Both the position numbers and the translations under genes were made by a program. DNA of 64,000 bases from Bacterioplanes sp965233665. Its GTDB lineage: Bacteria > Pseudomonadota > Gammaproteobacteria > Pseudomonadales > Oceanobacteraceae. Position 1 is the stretch's first letter. Each line of letters starts with the position of its first letter. The notes below the pieces were generated by a model that saw only the letters and a list, made by a program, of their open reading frames with translations, was not told the origin of the DNA and made no database searches. Positions 26,225 through 33,767 of this stretch are shown one piece after another. The stretch is taken from NCBI GenBank assembly GCA_965233665.1, contig CBDDTG010000009.1:1-64000 (forward strand). The letters are read 5' to 3'.

Positions 26225-26848
26225 TTAAATCCACGTTGGTATAAATGCCACAACCCTGCCAACACAATCAGCAGGATTTACGTTAACGGGCTCCCAGCCA
26301 GCGCTTGTGTTCTCGAAGCGCAACATCAAGCCGCGCGGAGTCTCGTGTACGGTACCTAGCAGGTAGCTTGACCCGACTTCAAAAAGCCAAATTTCCTTGC
26401 CTGGCGCTGGCGATGCCTGATCGGGGTCAACAAATACAGCATCTCCAGGGCTGATGCGTGGAGTCATTCCTTCGGATGTTTCAGAGAATATAAAAGTTCG
26501 CGGTCCTGCATTCGTAGCCTCAGCTATCAGCTGATCCTTGTCAGAACCTTTCGGGAAGACAGCTGTATTTCCCAGTAAAAGCTCCTTTATGTCCTTCTTC
26601 TCAACCCGCACCACGCGAACATCAGGCTCATTCACGCCCCCAGGGTTATCTCGCTCCTTGCCATTGAGTAGCCAGTCCGGAGAGCACTTCAGCAGCTGGC
26701 ATAGCCGCTGGAGATTTGCACCATTGGGTGCCGTGGCGTTTTTCTCCCACAGTGAAACCGTAGCTTTTGAGACAGAGAGCCTGCGCCCTACGTCTTGCTG
26801 GGTAAGCTGAAGGTCTTTTCTTCGCTCTTTTATCCGTTGGCCAATCAT
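26225..26848 (-). CDS. cI: CI-type prophage repressor with inactive S24 domain
   Basis: Maintains lysogeny by binding the operators on both sides. The 207 residues comprise an N-terminal XRE helix-turn-helix (QRIKERRKDLQLTQQDVGRR, SVSKATVSLWEKNATAP) and a C-terminal LexA/S24-like dimerisation domain (TPRISPGDAVFVDPDQASPA). In cleavable repressors the motif reads S-M-x-P; here Gly127 stands where the catalytic Ser is expected (SEGMTP), and the Lys is not seen near residues 163-167 (YLLGTVHE). So it probably cannot cleave itself in response to RecA. A perfect palindrome lies 12 bases before its start. Confidence 0.9.
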   Translation of the reverse strand: MIGQRIKERRKDLQLTQQDVGRRLSVSKATVSLWEKNATAPNGANLQRLCQLLKCSPDWLLNGKERDNPGGVNEPDVRVVRVEKKDIKELLLGNTAVFPKGSDKDQLIAEATNAGPRTFIFSETSEGMTPRISPGDAVFVDPDQASPAPGKEIWLFEVGSSYLLGTVHETPRGLMLRFENTSAGWEPVNVNPADCVGRVVAFIPTWI

Positions 26849-26859
26849 ATTTTTCTTAG

Positions 26860-26878
26860 TTTATGCAGTGTGCATAAA
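26860..26878. promoter_or_regulatory. Palindromic operator upstream of cI
   Basis: TTTATGC-AGTGT-GCATAAA, a perfect inverted repeat with 7-bp arms, directly before the cI start. It differs from the CTTGAC-type palindrome on the cro side, so it may serve autoregulation or a different regulator such as Cro. Confidence 0.6.
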
Positions 26879-26905
26879 TCTTAACTTTTGTTTGGTAAAG
26901 AGAGC

Positions 26906-26955
26906 TTGACTGGATTGGTGGGTGTGCTCTAACCTCGGTGTCAAGTAATCTTGAC
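26906..26955 (+). promoter_or_regulatory. Rightward early promoter (PR-like) with operator
   Basis: TTGACT (26906-26911), a 16-base spacer and TCTAAC (26928-26933). The perfect palindrome GTCAAG-TAAT-CTTGAC (26940-26955) covers the expected start of transcription, ten bases before the cro ATG. Confidence 0.65.
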
Positions 26956-26964
26956 TTAGTTGCT

Positions 26965-27159
26965 ATGACCAAATCAGAGGCAGTGGCGTACTTCGGTACC
27001 CAAAAGAATTTAGCGCAAGCCTGTGGAGTGACTCCGCAAGCGGTCTCCCTATGGCCTGGTGAATACATACCAATTGGGCACCAGTTCAAATTGCAGGTGC
27101 AGACCAATGGCCAGCTAAAAGCAGAAACGCAGCCAATAAAGCGAGACCAAGCGATATGA
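26965..27159 (+). CDS. cro: Cro-like repressor
   Basis: The ATG at 26965 gives 64 residues of P22-Cro type: MTKSEAVAYFGTQKNLAQAC, GVTPQAVSLW (helix-turn-helix) and FKLQVQTNGQLKAE. It opposes CI during the lytic switch. An upstream in-frame ATG-like start at 26938 would lie in the operator. No clear ribosome site precedes 26965, so translation may be weak or near-leaderless. It overlaps the next gene as ATGA. Confidence 0.8.
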   Translation: MTKSEAVAYFGTQKNLAQACGVTPQAVSLWPGEYIPIGHQFKLQVQTNGQLKAETQPIKRDQAI

Positions 27160-27467
27160 CCTACCGAGACGAAAAGCTTATCAAAAGCCAAAACGGCATT
27201 AAGTGCCGCCTTTCTGAGTATGACGAGCAGCGCCTGCAGGATTACTGCGACGGACGCGGAGAGCAGCCGGCCGTGGTGGTTCGCCTCGCCGTCATTGAGT
27301 ACCTGGACCGGCGCAACATCCAGTACCAAGAGCAGCGACTGCTGCCTGAGCTGCAACAGCGCCAACTGGCTCTCGCCATCAGTGATCGCATCCATCAGGA
27401 GCGCGTTAAAGCAGAGCAAATTATTCATGGTGACCAGAAACGACAACAGTTCCAGCTGGCACTGTAG
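27156..27467 (+). CDS. Small early phage protein, unknown
   Basis: The 103-residue protein begins with a part that fits a ribbon-helix-helix or short DNA-binding fold (IKCRLSEYDEQRLQDYCDGR, VVVRLAVIEYLDR), followed by a Gln/Arg-rich helix. It lies in the slot where lambdoid phages keep cII, but no cII similarity is evident. Confidence 0.6.
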   Translation: MTYRDEKLIKSQNGIKCRLSEYDEQRLQDYCDGRGEQPAVVVRLAVIEYLDRRNIQYQEQRLLPELQQRQLALAISDRIHQERVKAEQIIHGDQKRQQFQLAL

Positions 27468-27520
27468 TCACCATTCTCAAAGCAATCGCGGGCCTTTTAA
27501 GGAAGGCAAGGAGTTAAGGG

Positions 27521-27748
27521 GTGACCGAATTTGAACAGAAACGGCTGCACCAATCCGTCAGTCAGCTGTGTGCTGATGATCTGGCGTTTTTTGAGCAGCA
27601 GGGCATTGACACTGAACAACTGATTTCTGCCGCCCAGGCAGAGCTAAATGGTGACGCTACGGCCATGGCCAGAGTGGTGGACCCACTAAAGGCTGTGGCG
27701 CTGAAACAACGAGCAGCAAGCCGCATGCATTTGCAAGCAGTGCTGTAG
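27521..27748 (+). CDS. Small early phage protein, unknown
   Basis: The 75-residue, helical, acidic protein starts with GTG (AAGGAG lies 13 bases upstream at 27502-27507, with a weaker AAGG-GGTG context nearer). Sequence FEQKRLHQSVSQLCADDLAF gives no family. It is the last frame before a 266-base non-coding segment. Confidence 0.55.
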   Translation: MTEFEQKRLHQSVSQLCADDLAFFEQQGIDTEQLISAAQAELNGDATAMARVVDPLKAVALKQRAASRMHLQAVL

Positions 27749-28014
27749 CAAACACGCACGACTTTCGACAGTTAAGCCAGCCCTGCAGTTGCAGGACTGG
27801 TGCGCTGGGGAGGCCCGGCAGCTGTCATTTTATTGCAGTGAAGGCCCTGAATAAGGCCAGTCCCGTCGAGACGGGGTGCGGAAGCGATGACCGGATTCTC
27901 CTTTCGCCGCGAGCGTAGCACCTAAGTAGATCGGCAAGCCTGAGAACTATGCCGGTACCCGCGCCGGTGGCGACAGAGCGGGGTTTTAACTGACATCCAA
28001 GAGCAGTGAGTGAC
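27749..28014. other. 266-base non-coding segment with hairpins before the replication gene
   Basis: No good reading frame in either strand. Strong hairpins are CCAGCCCTGCA/TGCAGGACTGG near 27778-27801 and CCCGTC/GACGGG near 27867-27880. GCCGGT occurs twice close together near 27952 and 27963. It may hold a structured RNA, an antitermination site or part of the replication origin. Confidence 0.4.
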
Positions 28015-29046
28015 ATGAGCATTATTCGACGCGGCACACCTGTTGACCGCAATTTTTACGTACTCGACAAATCAATATCTGAAGACTCGCGGTTGTCTTG
28101 GGAGGCGCGCGGGCTGCTGATTTTTTTGCTGGGAAAACCCGATGACTGGTCAGTCAGCATTGAGCATTTGACCGGCCAGGCGCCCGCTGGAAAAGACAAA
28201 GTCGGCCGCATCCTGAATGAGCTAAAAACTGTCGGTTATGTGACCTGCGAACGGCGCCGTGGTGAAGGCGGAAAAATGGCGGGGTACGTGTACACCGTCT
28301 TCGAATATGCGGCAAATTCCCCGTCACAAGTACCGCAACCGGAAAACCCGGATACGGTAAAAAATTCACCAGAACCGGATTTACCGGATACGGGAAAACC
28401 AGAACTGGAAAAACCGTTTCCGGAAAACCCGCGACTAATAAGAACTGAATATAAACAAGAACTGAATACACCAAATCAACAACAACAGCGCGTGCGCGAT
28501 CCGTTCGAGCCCGAGCCGTTGCAGCCGTACCAGCCTGAGCAACAAAAACGATTCGACGAGCACTGGCAGCCTGAGCAAACCACGCTGCAGCGAATCGCCA
28601 TGCTGGGCATCCCTGAAGATTTTATTCAAGCGTCGGTGCCTGAATTCGTCGCTTACTGGCTCACTGCCAACCGCCCGCCGCATGGCGGCAACTACGAAAC
28701 CGCCTTTCTGAAATCCGTGAAACGCAGCTGGGAAATCCAGCAATCAACACCGCGAGGTCATCGCCATGGATCACCTGCAGGACAGCCTGACGGCACTGAA
28801 TTCCAAGATGCGCTGCAGTCCACCGACTGGATCAAAGACGTCGGCAAATCAATCTTCGACGACATCGAGCCGACCCCATTCGACGCCCCATCCAACGGAG
28901 CGGGATGCGCAGATGGTCAGCAAATTGATCACCGAGATCACGCTGATTTTCCCCAAGTGGCGGGAGCTCTACCGCACGCAGCAGGAAGCGGATGGTATCC
29001 GGCGGGTGTGGCTGGTGACGTTGGTGGAACAGGGCGTGACGAATAA
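28015..29046 (+). CDS. Phage replication initiator, O-like with DnaT-like domain
   Basis: The start at 28015 (MSIIRRGTPVDRNFYVLDKS) gives 343 residues. Residues ~1-100 are a winged helix common to phage initiators (SWEARGLLIFLLGKPDDWSV, KDKVGRILNELKTVGYVT). A Pro/Glu/Asn-rich linker (~105-165) has repeats such as PENPDT/PEPDLPDT/PENPR. A DnaT-like module follows near 195-245 (IPEDFIQASVPEFVAYWLTA, NYETAFLKSVKRSW). The last ~45 codons lie in the frame that is out of use once the P-like gene begins, so the natural end may be earlier. Confidence 0.8.
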   Translation: MSIIRRGTPVDRNFYVLDKSISEDSRLSWEARGLLIFLLGKPDDWSVSIEHLTGQAPAGKDKVGRILNELKTVGYVTCERRRGEGGKMAGYVYTVFEYAANSPSQVPQPENPDTVKNSPEPDLPDTGKPELEKPFPENPRLIRTEYKQELNTPNQQQQRVRDPFEPEPLQPYQPEQQKRFDEHWQPEQTTLQRIAMLGIPEDFIQASVPEFVAYWLTANRPPHGGNYETAFLKSVKRSWEIQQSTPRGHRHGSPAGQPDGTEFQDALQSTDWIKDVGKSIFDDIEPTPFDAPSNGAGCADGQQIDHRDHADFPQVAGALPHAAGSGWYPAGVAGDVGGTGRDE

Positions 29047-29485
29047 GTCCCTGATCGAGTATGGCCTGCGCGCGGCCCGCAACTCGGGATGGGTGCGCCC
29101 GCCGAGTGCTGGGCAATTTTGCCAATGGGCATGGTCTGGCGCCGAGGCTGCCGCTGGCATCCCAAGCCCGCAACAGGCCCTAGACCACACGCTGGAGCGC
29201 ATACGCAATCCGCGCACTCGCTGGCAGGGCGCCATGCACCACCTGGGTACGCTGCTGGATTGGCACACGCTGCGCCGCTCAAGCACAGAGCAGATCAAGA
29301 CCGCTGTTGAGCGGGCCCTGGAGCGCACACGCGATCACTGGCGTTCTGGTCAGCCGTTCGCGCAGCCGGTGAGCGTCGATGACTCAGTGCTGCTGGAGCA
29401 TGACGGCAATTACAACAAACCACTGACACCACAGCAGCGCAGCGCCAATCAACAGCAGCTGCGCGCTCTGATGAACCAGCTCTAA
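28766..29485 (+). CDS. Replication protein P-like (helicase loader)
   Basis: The C-terminal two-thirds fit phage P-like proteins: MVSKLITEITLIFPKWRELY, VWLVTLVEQGVTNKSLIEYG, PPSAGQFCQWAW. Such proteins bring DnaB helicase to the origin complex. The start is uncertain: ATG 28766 has GAGG eight bases upstream and a good first ~16 codons, but the next ~30 codons (Ser/Thr/Pro-rich) look like a shadow of the O frame. ATG 28913 is the alternative start. Two compensating indels near 28815 and 28900 would also explain the pattern. Confidence 0.75.
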   Translation: MDHLQDSLTALNSKMRCSPPTGSKTSANQSSTTSSRPHSTPHPTERDAQMVSKLITEITLIFPKWRELYRTQQEADGIRRVWLVTLVEQGVTNKSLIEYGLRAARNSGWVRPPSAGQFCQWAWSGAEAAAGIPSPQQALDHTLERIRNPRTRWQGAMHHLGTLLDWHTLRRSSTEQIKTAVERALERTRDHWRSGQPFAQPVSVDDSVLLEHDGNYNKPLTPQQRSANQQQLRALMNQL

Positions 29486-29495
29486 GGAGTTTGCC

Positions 29496-29666
29496 ATGTA
29501 CCACGCCGGAGACATTGTAACCACGCCCGATGGCACAGCTCGCGTCATCACGAGCGCCGTACCAGGCAAAACCTACTGCCAACTGCCGGATCATTGTGAG
29601 CCGGTGGAGTACCGCGACGCTGACCTGCAGCTGGTGGAAAGCGTTTTTGATGAGGAGGCTGCCTAA
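29496..29666 (+). CDS. Small phage protein, 56 residues, KOW/SH3-like
   Basis: The ATG at 29496 has AAGGAG six bases upstream, and the TAA overlaps the next ATG (TAATG). The product begins MYHAGDIVTTPDGTARVITS and has Y-C-Q-L and E-Y-R-D strands, the pattern of a small SH3-like barrel. Well supported as a gene by its signals and its tight spacing. Confidence 0.65.
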   Translation: MYHAGDIVTTPDGTARVITSAVPGKTYCQLPDHCEPVEYRDADLQLVESVFDEEAA

Positions 29667-29893
29667 TGACTCGCACCCCCACACCACGCCATTACCCGAC
29701 CATGAAAGCGCTGGCCGAGCAGATGGAGGCGCGCAGCAAAGACAATCAGCACATACGCGAGGGTGACGTCATTATCCTGCGCCACCACAACGGCGGATGG
29801 ATTGTGCCGGGCGGAGAGATTACCCGCCGGGGCCATAAGGCCCGTGCGCTGGCGCGCGAGCTGAACCACTTATTGCAGGGCGGCCAGGCATGA
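29666..29893 (+). CDS. Small phage protein, unknown
   Basis: The 75-residue protein has a helical N-terminus and a strand-rich part (IREGDVIILRHHNGGWIVPG), perhaps another small barrel like its neighbour. Overlaps both neighbours by a few bases, so it is translated in the early operon. Confidence 0.6.
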   Translation: MTRTPTPRHYPTMKALAEQMEARSKDNQHIREGDVIILRHHNGGWIVPGGEITRRGHKARALARELNHLLQGGQA

Positions 29894-30498
29894 AAGAGCT
29901 GGTGATGGTGCGCATGGGTCAGAGTCTGGTGCCTCAAATCAGTCATGACGCCAGCTTGCTGGAAAGCATTGCGCCAGGGCAGGCCGTGAAGGTGCGTGTT
30001 TGCTCGATGAAGGAGCGCAGCCGTAAGCAGCACAATCTTTATTTTGGCGGGCTGTTGGAGCTGGCAGCGGATTACTTTGAGCCGGCGGGCGGGGTGATCC
30101 AAAAGGGCGAAGTGCGCGTGCTCAAGAACTTCATTCGGTTTATCGAGCGGCACACGGGCGGGCCTCAAGCGGGCCTTCGCAACGCCTACGGCCAGTACCT
30201 AAGCCAGCTGCGCCAAGCCAGGGCCGATAAAGTAGCCCAGCCAGAACTGAAGCGGCACCAGCTGATCCGCCTACTGCATGAGTGGGTAAAAGAGGAGGCA
30301 GGGCTTTATGACGTGGTGCTCACACCCGCGGGGCCTCGCCGGCAGATTCGCAGCATGTCGATCGACTCAATGGATGCAGACGACTTTGATGCTTACTTCC
30401 GCGAAGCATTCAACGTGATTTGGCGCTTCTTGCTGTCCACGCCAATGGGCGATGACCAGCGCGATGTGATCTTCAACAAACTGATGGCGATGGGGTGA
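29890..30498 (+). CDS. DUF1367 family phage protein
   Basis: The 202-residue protein has the DUF1367 features: CSMKERSRKQHNLYFGGLLE (the RSxxQHxxYF core), an aromatic AADYFEPAGG segment, and a C-terminal DAYFREAFNVIWRF. These are common in lambdoid early regions, near nin genes, and are thought to serve recombination or DNA processing; the exact role is unknown. It starts at 29890 overlapping the previous stop. Confidence 0.8.
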   Translation: MKELVMVRMGQSLVPQISHDASLLESIAPGQAVKVRVCSMKERSRKQHNLYFGGLLELAADYFEPAGGVIQKGEVRVLKNFIRFIERHTGGPQAGLRNAYGQYLSQLRQARADKVAQPELKRHQLIRLLHEWVKEEAGLYDVVLTPAGPRRQIRSMSIDSMDADDFDAYFREAFNVIWRFLLSTPMGDDQRDVIFNKLMAMG

Positions 30499-30502
30499 CG
30501 CG

Positions 30503-30979
30503 ATGAATGTGATTCACAGGCCAGGCAAAGTATTTCACCCAGGGCGGCTGATTATCGGTATTGATCCCGACCTGGTGGGCTCGGGTGTGGCGCTGGCGAA
30601 AGACGGTCGGCTGTTGGAGCTTCACTCGATCCCGTTTCCCCAGCTGCTCGAATCCGCCCAGCAGTGGGCATCGGAGCAGGCGCTGTTCGTCGTTGAGGAC
30701 GTGGAGCATCACGCCACAACATACCGCCGCGCCGGTACCAACCAGCGCCAACACGCCCGCATTGCTCAAAACGTCGGTCAGGTAAAAGCGACAGCCCGCA
30801 TCTTAGTGGAGTGCCTGCAGCACATGGGTGCTGAGGTGCAGCAAGTTAAGCCGCTCGCCGGCAAGCGCCAGGCCAAGAAAAACGCGGACTACTTTTCCCG
30901 GCTAACAGGTTGGCAGGGCCGCACCAACGAAGACAAACGCGACGCCGGCCTGTTGGCGTTGTACGGCGTAAAACCTTAG
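30503..30979 (+). CDS. RuvC-like Holliday-junction resolvase
   Basis: RNase H-fold nuclease that resolves recombination intermediates before packaging. The 158 residues show the acidic residues of the family: Asp in IIGIDPDLVGSG, Glu in LFVVEDVEHH and Asp in DKRDAGLLALYG. The middle has a basic helix (TYRRAGTNQRQHARI) for DNA contact. It probably takes the place of the RusA/RuvC gene of other lambdoid phages. Confidence 0.82.
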   Translation: MNVIHRPGKVFHPGRLIIGIDPDLVGSGVALAKDGRLLELHSIPFPQLLESAQQWASEQALFVVEDVEHHATTYRRAGTNQRQHARIAQNVGQVKATARILVECLQHMGAEVQQVKPLAGKRQAKKNADYFSRLTGWQGRTNEDKRDAGLLALYGVKP

Positions 30980-30988
30980 GAGGTCGGC

Positions 30989-31693
30989 ATGGCTAATCTG
31001 CAGCGTTCGCTCCCGCATCCACTCACAGCCCGCAACTTGTGGCATTGGGTGTATTTCACTGGCGCCGACAGCGCCATGGCCAAAGCCGTGGATATTGCCA
31101 AGCTGGGCATTACCAGCAGCCCTGGCGGTGCCATGTCGGGCGACTGGAAAAAGACCAAGGTCCCCAATGCAGATTTCGGCGGCTACTCCGACAGCAGTAG
31201 CCAGATTTGGTGTGACCAGCAAAAACAGCACATTCGGTGTTTGATCCACCAGCTGCCGCCGCAGTGCCGAGCGCTGGGCAACCTGATGTACATGCCAACT
31301 GGCACTGCCGGCCAAGAAGACATGCGGATCATTGAAAACCACCTGTACCGCGTGTGCATGAAGCAGATTCAGACCCGGTTGCCAAAGCTACCGCCAGAGC
31401 GCCGAGCCAAGTTGGCCGGGTTGATTCGCTGTGCGCTTAGCCACTATCACGCGGCGATCAGTCCCGGCATTGAGGGTGGCACACCCAGGAGCATGGATCC
31501 AAAGCCCGCCGATGTTGGTCGGCTAATGGCTCAGCTAGATCAGCGCATTGAGACGCGGAACTGGAGTAGAGAGTACCGGCCTATGTGGCGTGTCGTCATC
31601 AAAGAAGTACAGAGCATTGACAGCCAGGCATTGGTTCCGCTTGATTTGTGGGTCGCAGATTACTGGCACAAGATCAAGTCACACGTTGCGTAA
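30989..31693 (+). CDS. Phage protein of unknown function at the antiterminator position
   Basis: AGGAGG lies eight bases before the start. The 234-residue protein is basic and helical; motifs LWHWVYFTGADSAMA, QLPPQCRALGNLMYMPTG and LAGLIRCALSHYHAAI give no family I recognise. In lambdoid order this slot often holds the late antiterminator Q or a similar regulator, so that role is a guess from place only. Confidence 0.6.
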   Translation: MANLQRSLPHPLTARNLWHWVYFTGADSAMAKAVDIAKLGITSSPGGAMSGDWKKTKVPNADFGGYSDSSSQIWCDQQKQHIRCLIHQLPPQCRALGNLMYMPTGTAGQEDMRIIENHLYRVCMKQIQTRLPKLPPERRAKLAGLIRCALSHYHAAISPGIEGGTPRSMDPKPADVGRLMAQLDQRIETRNWSREYRPMWRVVIKEVQSIDSQALVPLDLWVADYWHKIKSHVA

Positions 31694-31739
31694 GAAATCA
31701 GTATTATGCGAATCATCAATGGCGAAGGAGAATAGGGAA

Positions 31740-32714
31740 GTGCCAAAGCAAGAAGCGATGAGCGTTCCAGATGTGGAACGCGAAAATAAGGCGGTAGAGC
31801 CCTTGTCTCAGAATGAGACTTTCCTATGGGTGTGTATTGTTGTCGGGGTTTTGGCCTACGCAACAGGCCTCATATCTGCAGCGGATTTGGATGCAGATAG
31901 GGCAACCCTTAGTTCGGCAGGGCTCGGTTACCTGTTAGATACATTTAAAGTCCCGGTGTTATTGCTTACCGCAGCTATCCCTGTGCTAGCTCTGTTTGTT
32001 GCGATACATCGATCAAAACAGACACACCAGCAGGTGTCGGTGTCAATCAACCAGATTGCCGTCGCAGAAAATGCACTGGTAGAAACTAGTTATAACAACT
32101 TGTTTTCTAGGTTTGATTCATATTTCGAAGACGTCTTCTCAGCCGGTTATGTGAAGGAAGATTTCAAGCATAAACTCTTTTTCATACGGAATATCGATAA
32201 GCGAGGAGTCGTTAAGCATGGTTTAAAAGAGGTCATCCAAGATACTAGAGATGACTTATTTTGCGCTACCCTAATACTCGGGCGCGCAGCTAATGGCGGT
32301 GGCAACCCAGTCGACGATAACAGTGAGGCCATCTGTATTGCTATAAGGGCGTATTCCCTTATACGTGCCACATATGAATCCATAAACTTTAGGTTTGTTA
32401 CTCTAGGGGAGCTTTTAAATCAGGCATTGCCATTGGCGGAAGCGCTATGTGAATCTGCAGTATTCTTTGATGACGAATCATGGCTGAGCAAGGCCAAAGA
32501 CGTCAGGACGGCGCTGGCCTTAATTGAAATTCTCATCGGTAAATTGCCCGTCTCGCTATACAGTGTGAGCGATACTTATGACCACTTTATGGGCTTAGTT
32601 CATGATGCCTATAGCATTAACAAAGTGCTTGCCGTAAACGTTATCCAAGATAGATACGATATCTCTTCAATGACAGTACAAGATCTGGAAAGTGAATATG
32701 CCACGATCAGTTAA
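31740..32714 (+). CDS. Two-helix membrane protein with large cytoplasmic domain (cargo?)
   Basis: The GTG at 31740 has AAGGAG nine bases upstream; ATG 31719 is an in-frame alternative without a ribosome site. The 324 residues have two membrane segments (FLWVCIVVGVLAYATGLISA at ~28-48 and VPVLLLTAAIPVLALFVAI at ~71-90), then a coiled-coil-like stretch and a helical domain (SYNNLFSRFDSYFEDVFS). This plan resembles phage-defence membrane effectors, but no family is assigned. DNA is more AT-rich than the flanking replication genes. It ends 17 bases inside the start of ssb. Confidence 0.65.
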   Translation: MPKQEAMSVPDVERENKAVEPLSQNETFLWVCIVVGVLAYATGLISAADLDADRATLSSAGLGYLLDTFKVPVLLLTAAIPVLALFVAIHRSKQTHQQVSVSINQIAVAENALVETSYNNLFSRFDSYFEDVFSAGYVKEDFKHKLFFIRNIDKRGVVKHGLKEVIQDTRDDLFCATLILGRAANGGGNPVDDNSEAICIAIRAYSLIRATYESINFRFVTLGELLNQALPLAEALCESAVFFDDESWLSKAKDVRTALALIEILIGKLPVSLYSVSDTYDHFMGLVHDAYSINKVLAVNVIQDRYDISSMTVQDLESEYATIS

Positions 32715-33291
32715 TAAGGTAATCCTTATCGGCACCCTGGGGCGTGACCCCGAGGTTCGCTATATGCCCAACGGTAATCCAGTGGCTAATCTCAGTCTGG
32801 CGACCGATGAGAGCTACAACGATAAGCAGACTGGGCAGAAGGTCGAGCAGACCGAATGGCATCGGATTACTGTGTACGGCAAGCTGGCCGAGATCGTTCA
32901 GCAGTATTTAACGAAAGGCAGCAAAGTTTATTTCGAGGGCAAGCTACGCACCCGTGAGTGGGAAAAAGACGGCATTAAGCGCTACGCCACAGAGATTATC
33001 GCTAACGATATGGTGATGCTAGACAGTCGCCAAGCCAGCGGCGGCCAGATGCAACCAGGCAACGCTGGTGGGTACATGCAGCAGCAAGGGTATGCTCAGC
33101 AGCCGCAGCCTCAGCAGCAACCGGCCTACCAGCAACACCCAGCCACACAAGGGCAGGGCGGAGGCATGCAGCAACCTGCAGCGATCGCCCAACCACAACA
33201 GCAGTCGCCGCATGCCCAGCATCAGAATACCGCCCCAGCGCCAATGCCTCAAAACAACTTCGACGATTTTGACGACGATATTCCGTTTTGA
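32698..33291 (+). CDS. ssb: Phage single-strand DNA-binding protein
   Basis: Protects single-strand DNA and recruits repair proteins. The ATG at 32698 (MPRSVNKVILIGTLGRDP) gives 197 residues; a GTG at 32692 is less likely. The OB fold covers ~1-110 (EVRYMPNGNPVANLSLATDE, WHRITVYGKLAEIVQQYL). A Gln/Pro/Gly-rich linker follows, then the acidic tip DDFDDDIPF that binds partner proteins. A phage copy near resolvase and recombination genes is usual. Confidence 0.95.
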   Translation: MPRSVNKVILIGTLGRDPEVRYMPNGNPVANLSLATDESYNDKQTGQKVEQTEWHRITVYGKLAEIVQQYLTKGSKVYFEGKLRTREWEKDGIKRYATEIIANDMVMLDSRQASGGQMQPGNAGGYMQQQGYAQQPQPQQQPAYQQHPATQGQGGGMQQPAAIAQPQQQSPHAQHQNTAPAPMPQNNFDDFDDDIPF

Positions 33292-33294
33292 AAG

Positions 33295-33498
33295 CTAACC
33301 GTAGCGTCTTCGGCAGCGGGAGCAGACTGGGTGATCCTTGCCGTCAACTGTGTACCAATACCGCTCAGCCTGCATGGTTAGGTGCTTCTTGCACATATAG
33401 CATGTGTGCAGGTGAGGAGTAGAGTAGTAATACGCAACTGCTCCTATTATGGCGACCGTGCCTAGTACAAAGACAGCGACTTCATTAGGGTTGTCCAT
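33295..33498 (-). CDS. Small membrane-anchored zinc-ribbon protein
   Basis: From ATG 33498 (GGAGG four bases upstream) the 67-residue product has one hydrophobic segment (VAVFVLGTVAIIGAVAYYY) and a C-terminal double CxxC: CYMCKK...VCSRCRRR, likely a zinc ribbon. Read opposite to the early and late operons, so probably expressed in the lysogen. Function unknown. Confidence 0.55.
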   Translation of the reverse strand: MDNPNEVAVFVLGTVAIIGAVAYYYSTPHLHTCYMCKKHLTMQAERYWYTVDGKDHPVCSRCRRRYG

Positions 33499-33521
33499 TA
33501 TACCTCCATGTTGTTTCTGTA

Positions 33522-33572
33522 CCCGGCCGACCAAGGCCGGGGTCTTTACAATATGAACCGCCCACTGGGCGG
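33522..33572. terminator. Two GC-rich hairpins between leftward genes
   Basis: CCCGGCC-GACCAA-GGCCGGG (33522-33541, followed by GTCTTTA on the plus strand) and CCGCCC-ACT-GGGCGG (33558-33572). They probably stop transcription from ssb and separate the two small leftward genes. Confidence 0.5.
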
Positions 33573-33578
33573 CTTTGC

Positions 33579-33767
33579 TTAGAATAACCCGAGCAGCATT
33601 GCTATCAATTCTGACGTGCTATCAATCAAGCCAGAGATGGAGAAAAAGTTATGGCGCAGGTAGGCCTGCCACTCATTTTTCCCCCAACCCTCTTTTTGGG
33701 CCGTCTTGATTAGCGAGTCGAGTTTGAATGCAATGCGCACTACGGTAAATATGAGCAATACAGACAT
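33579..33767 (-). CDS. Small membrane-associated protein, unknown
   Basis: From ATG 33767 (GGAGA eight bases upstream) the 62 residues begin with a hydrophobic helix (MSVLLIFTVVRIAFKLDSLI) followed by KTAQKEGWGKNEWQAYLRHN and a hydrophobic C-terminus (STSELIAMLLGLF). It might be a holin-like or stress-type small protein. Leftward like its neighbour. Confidence 0.45.
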   Translation of the reverse strand: MSVLLIFTVVRIAFKLDSLIKTAQKEGWGKNEWQAYLRHNFFSISGLIDSTSELIAMLLGLF

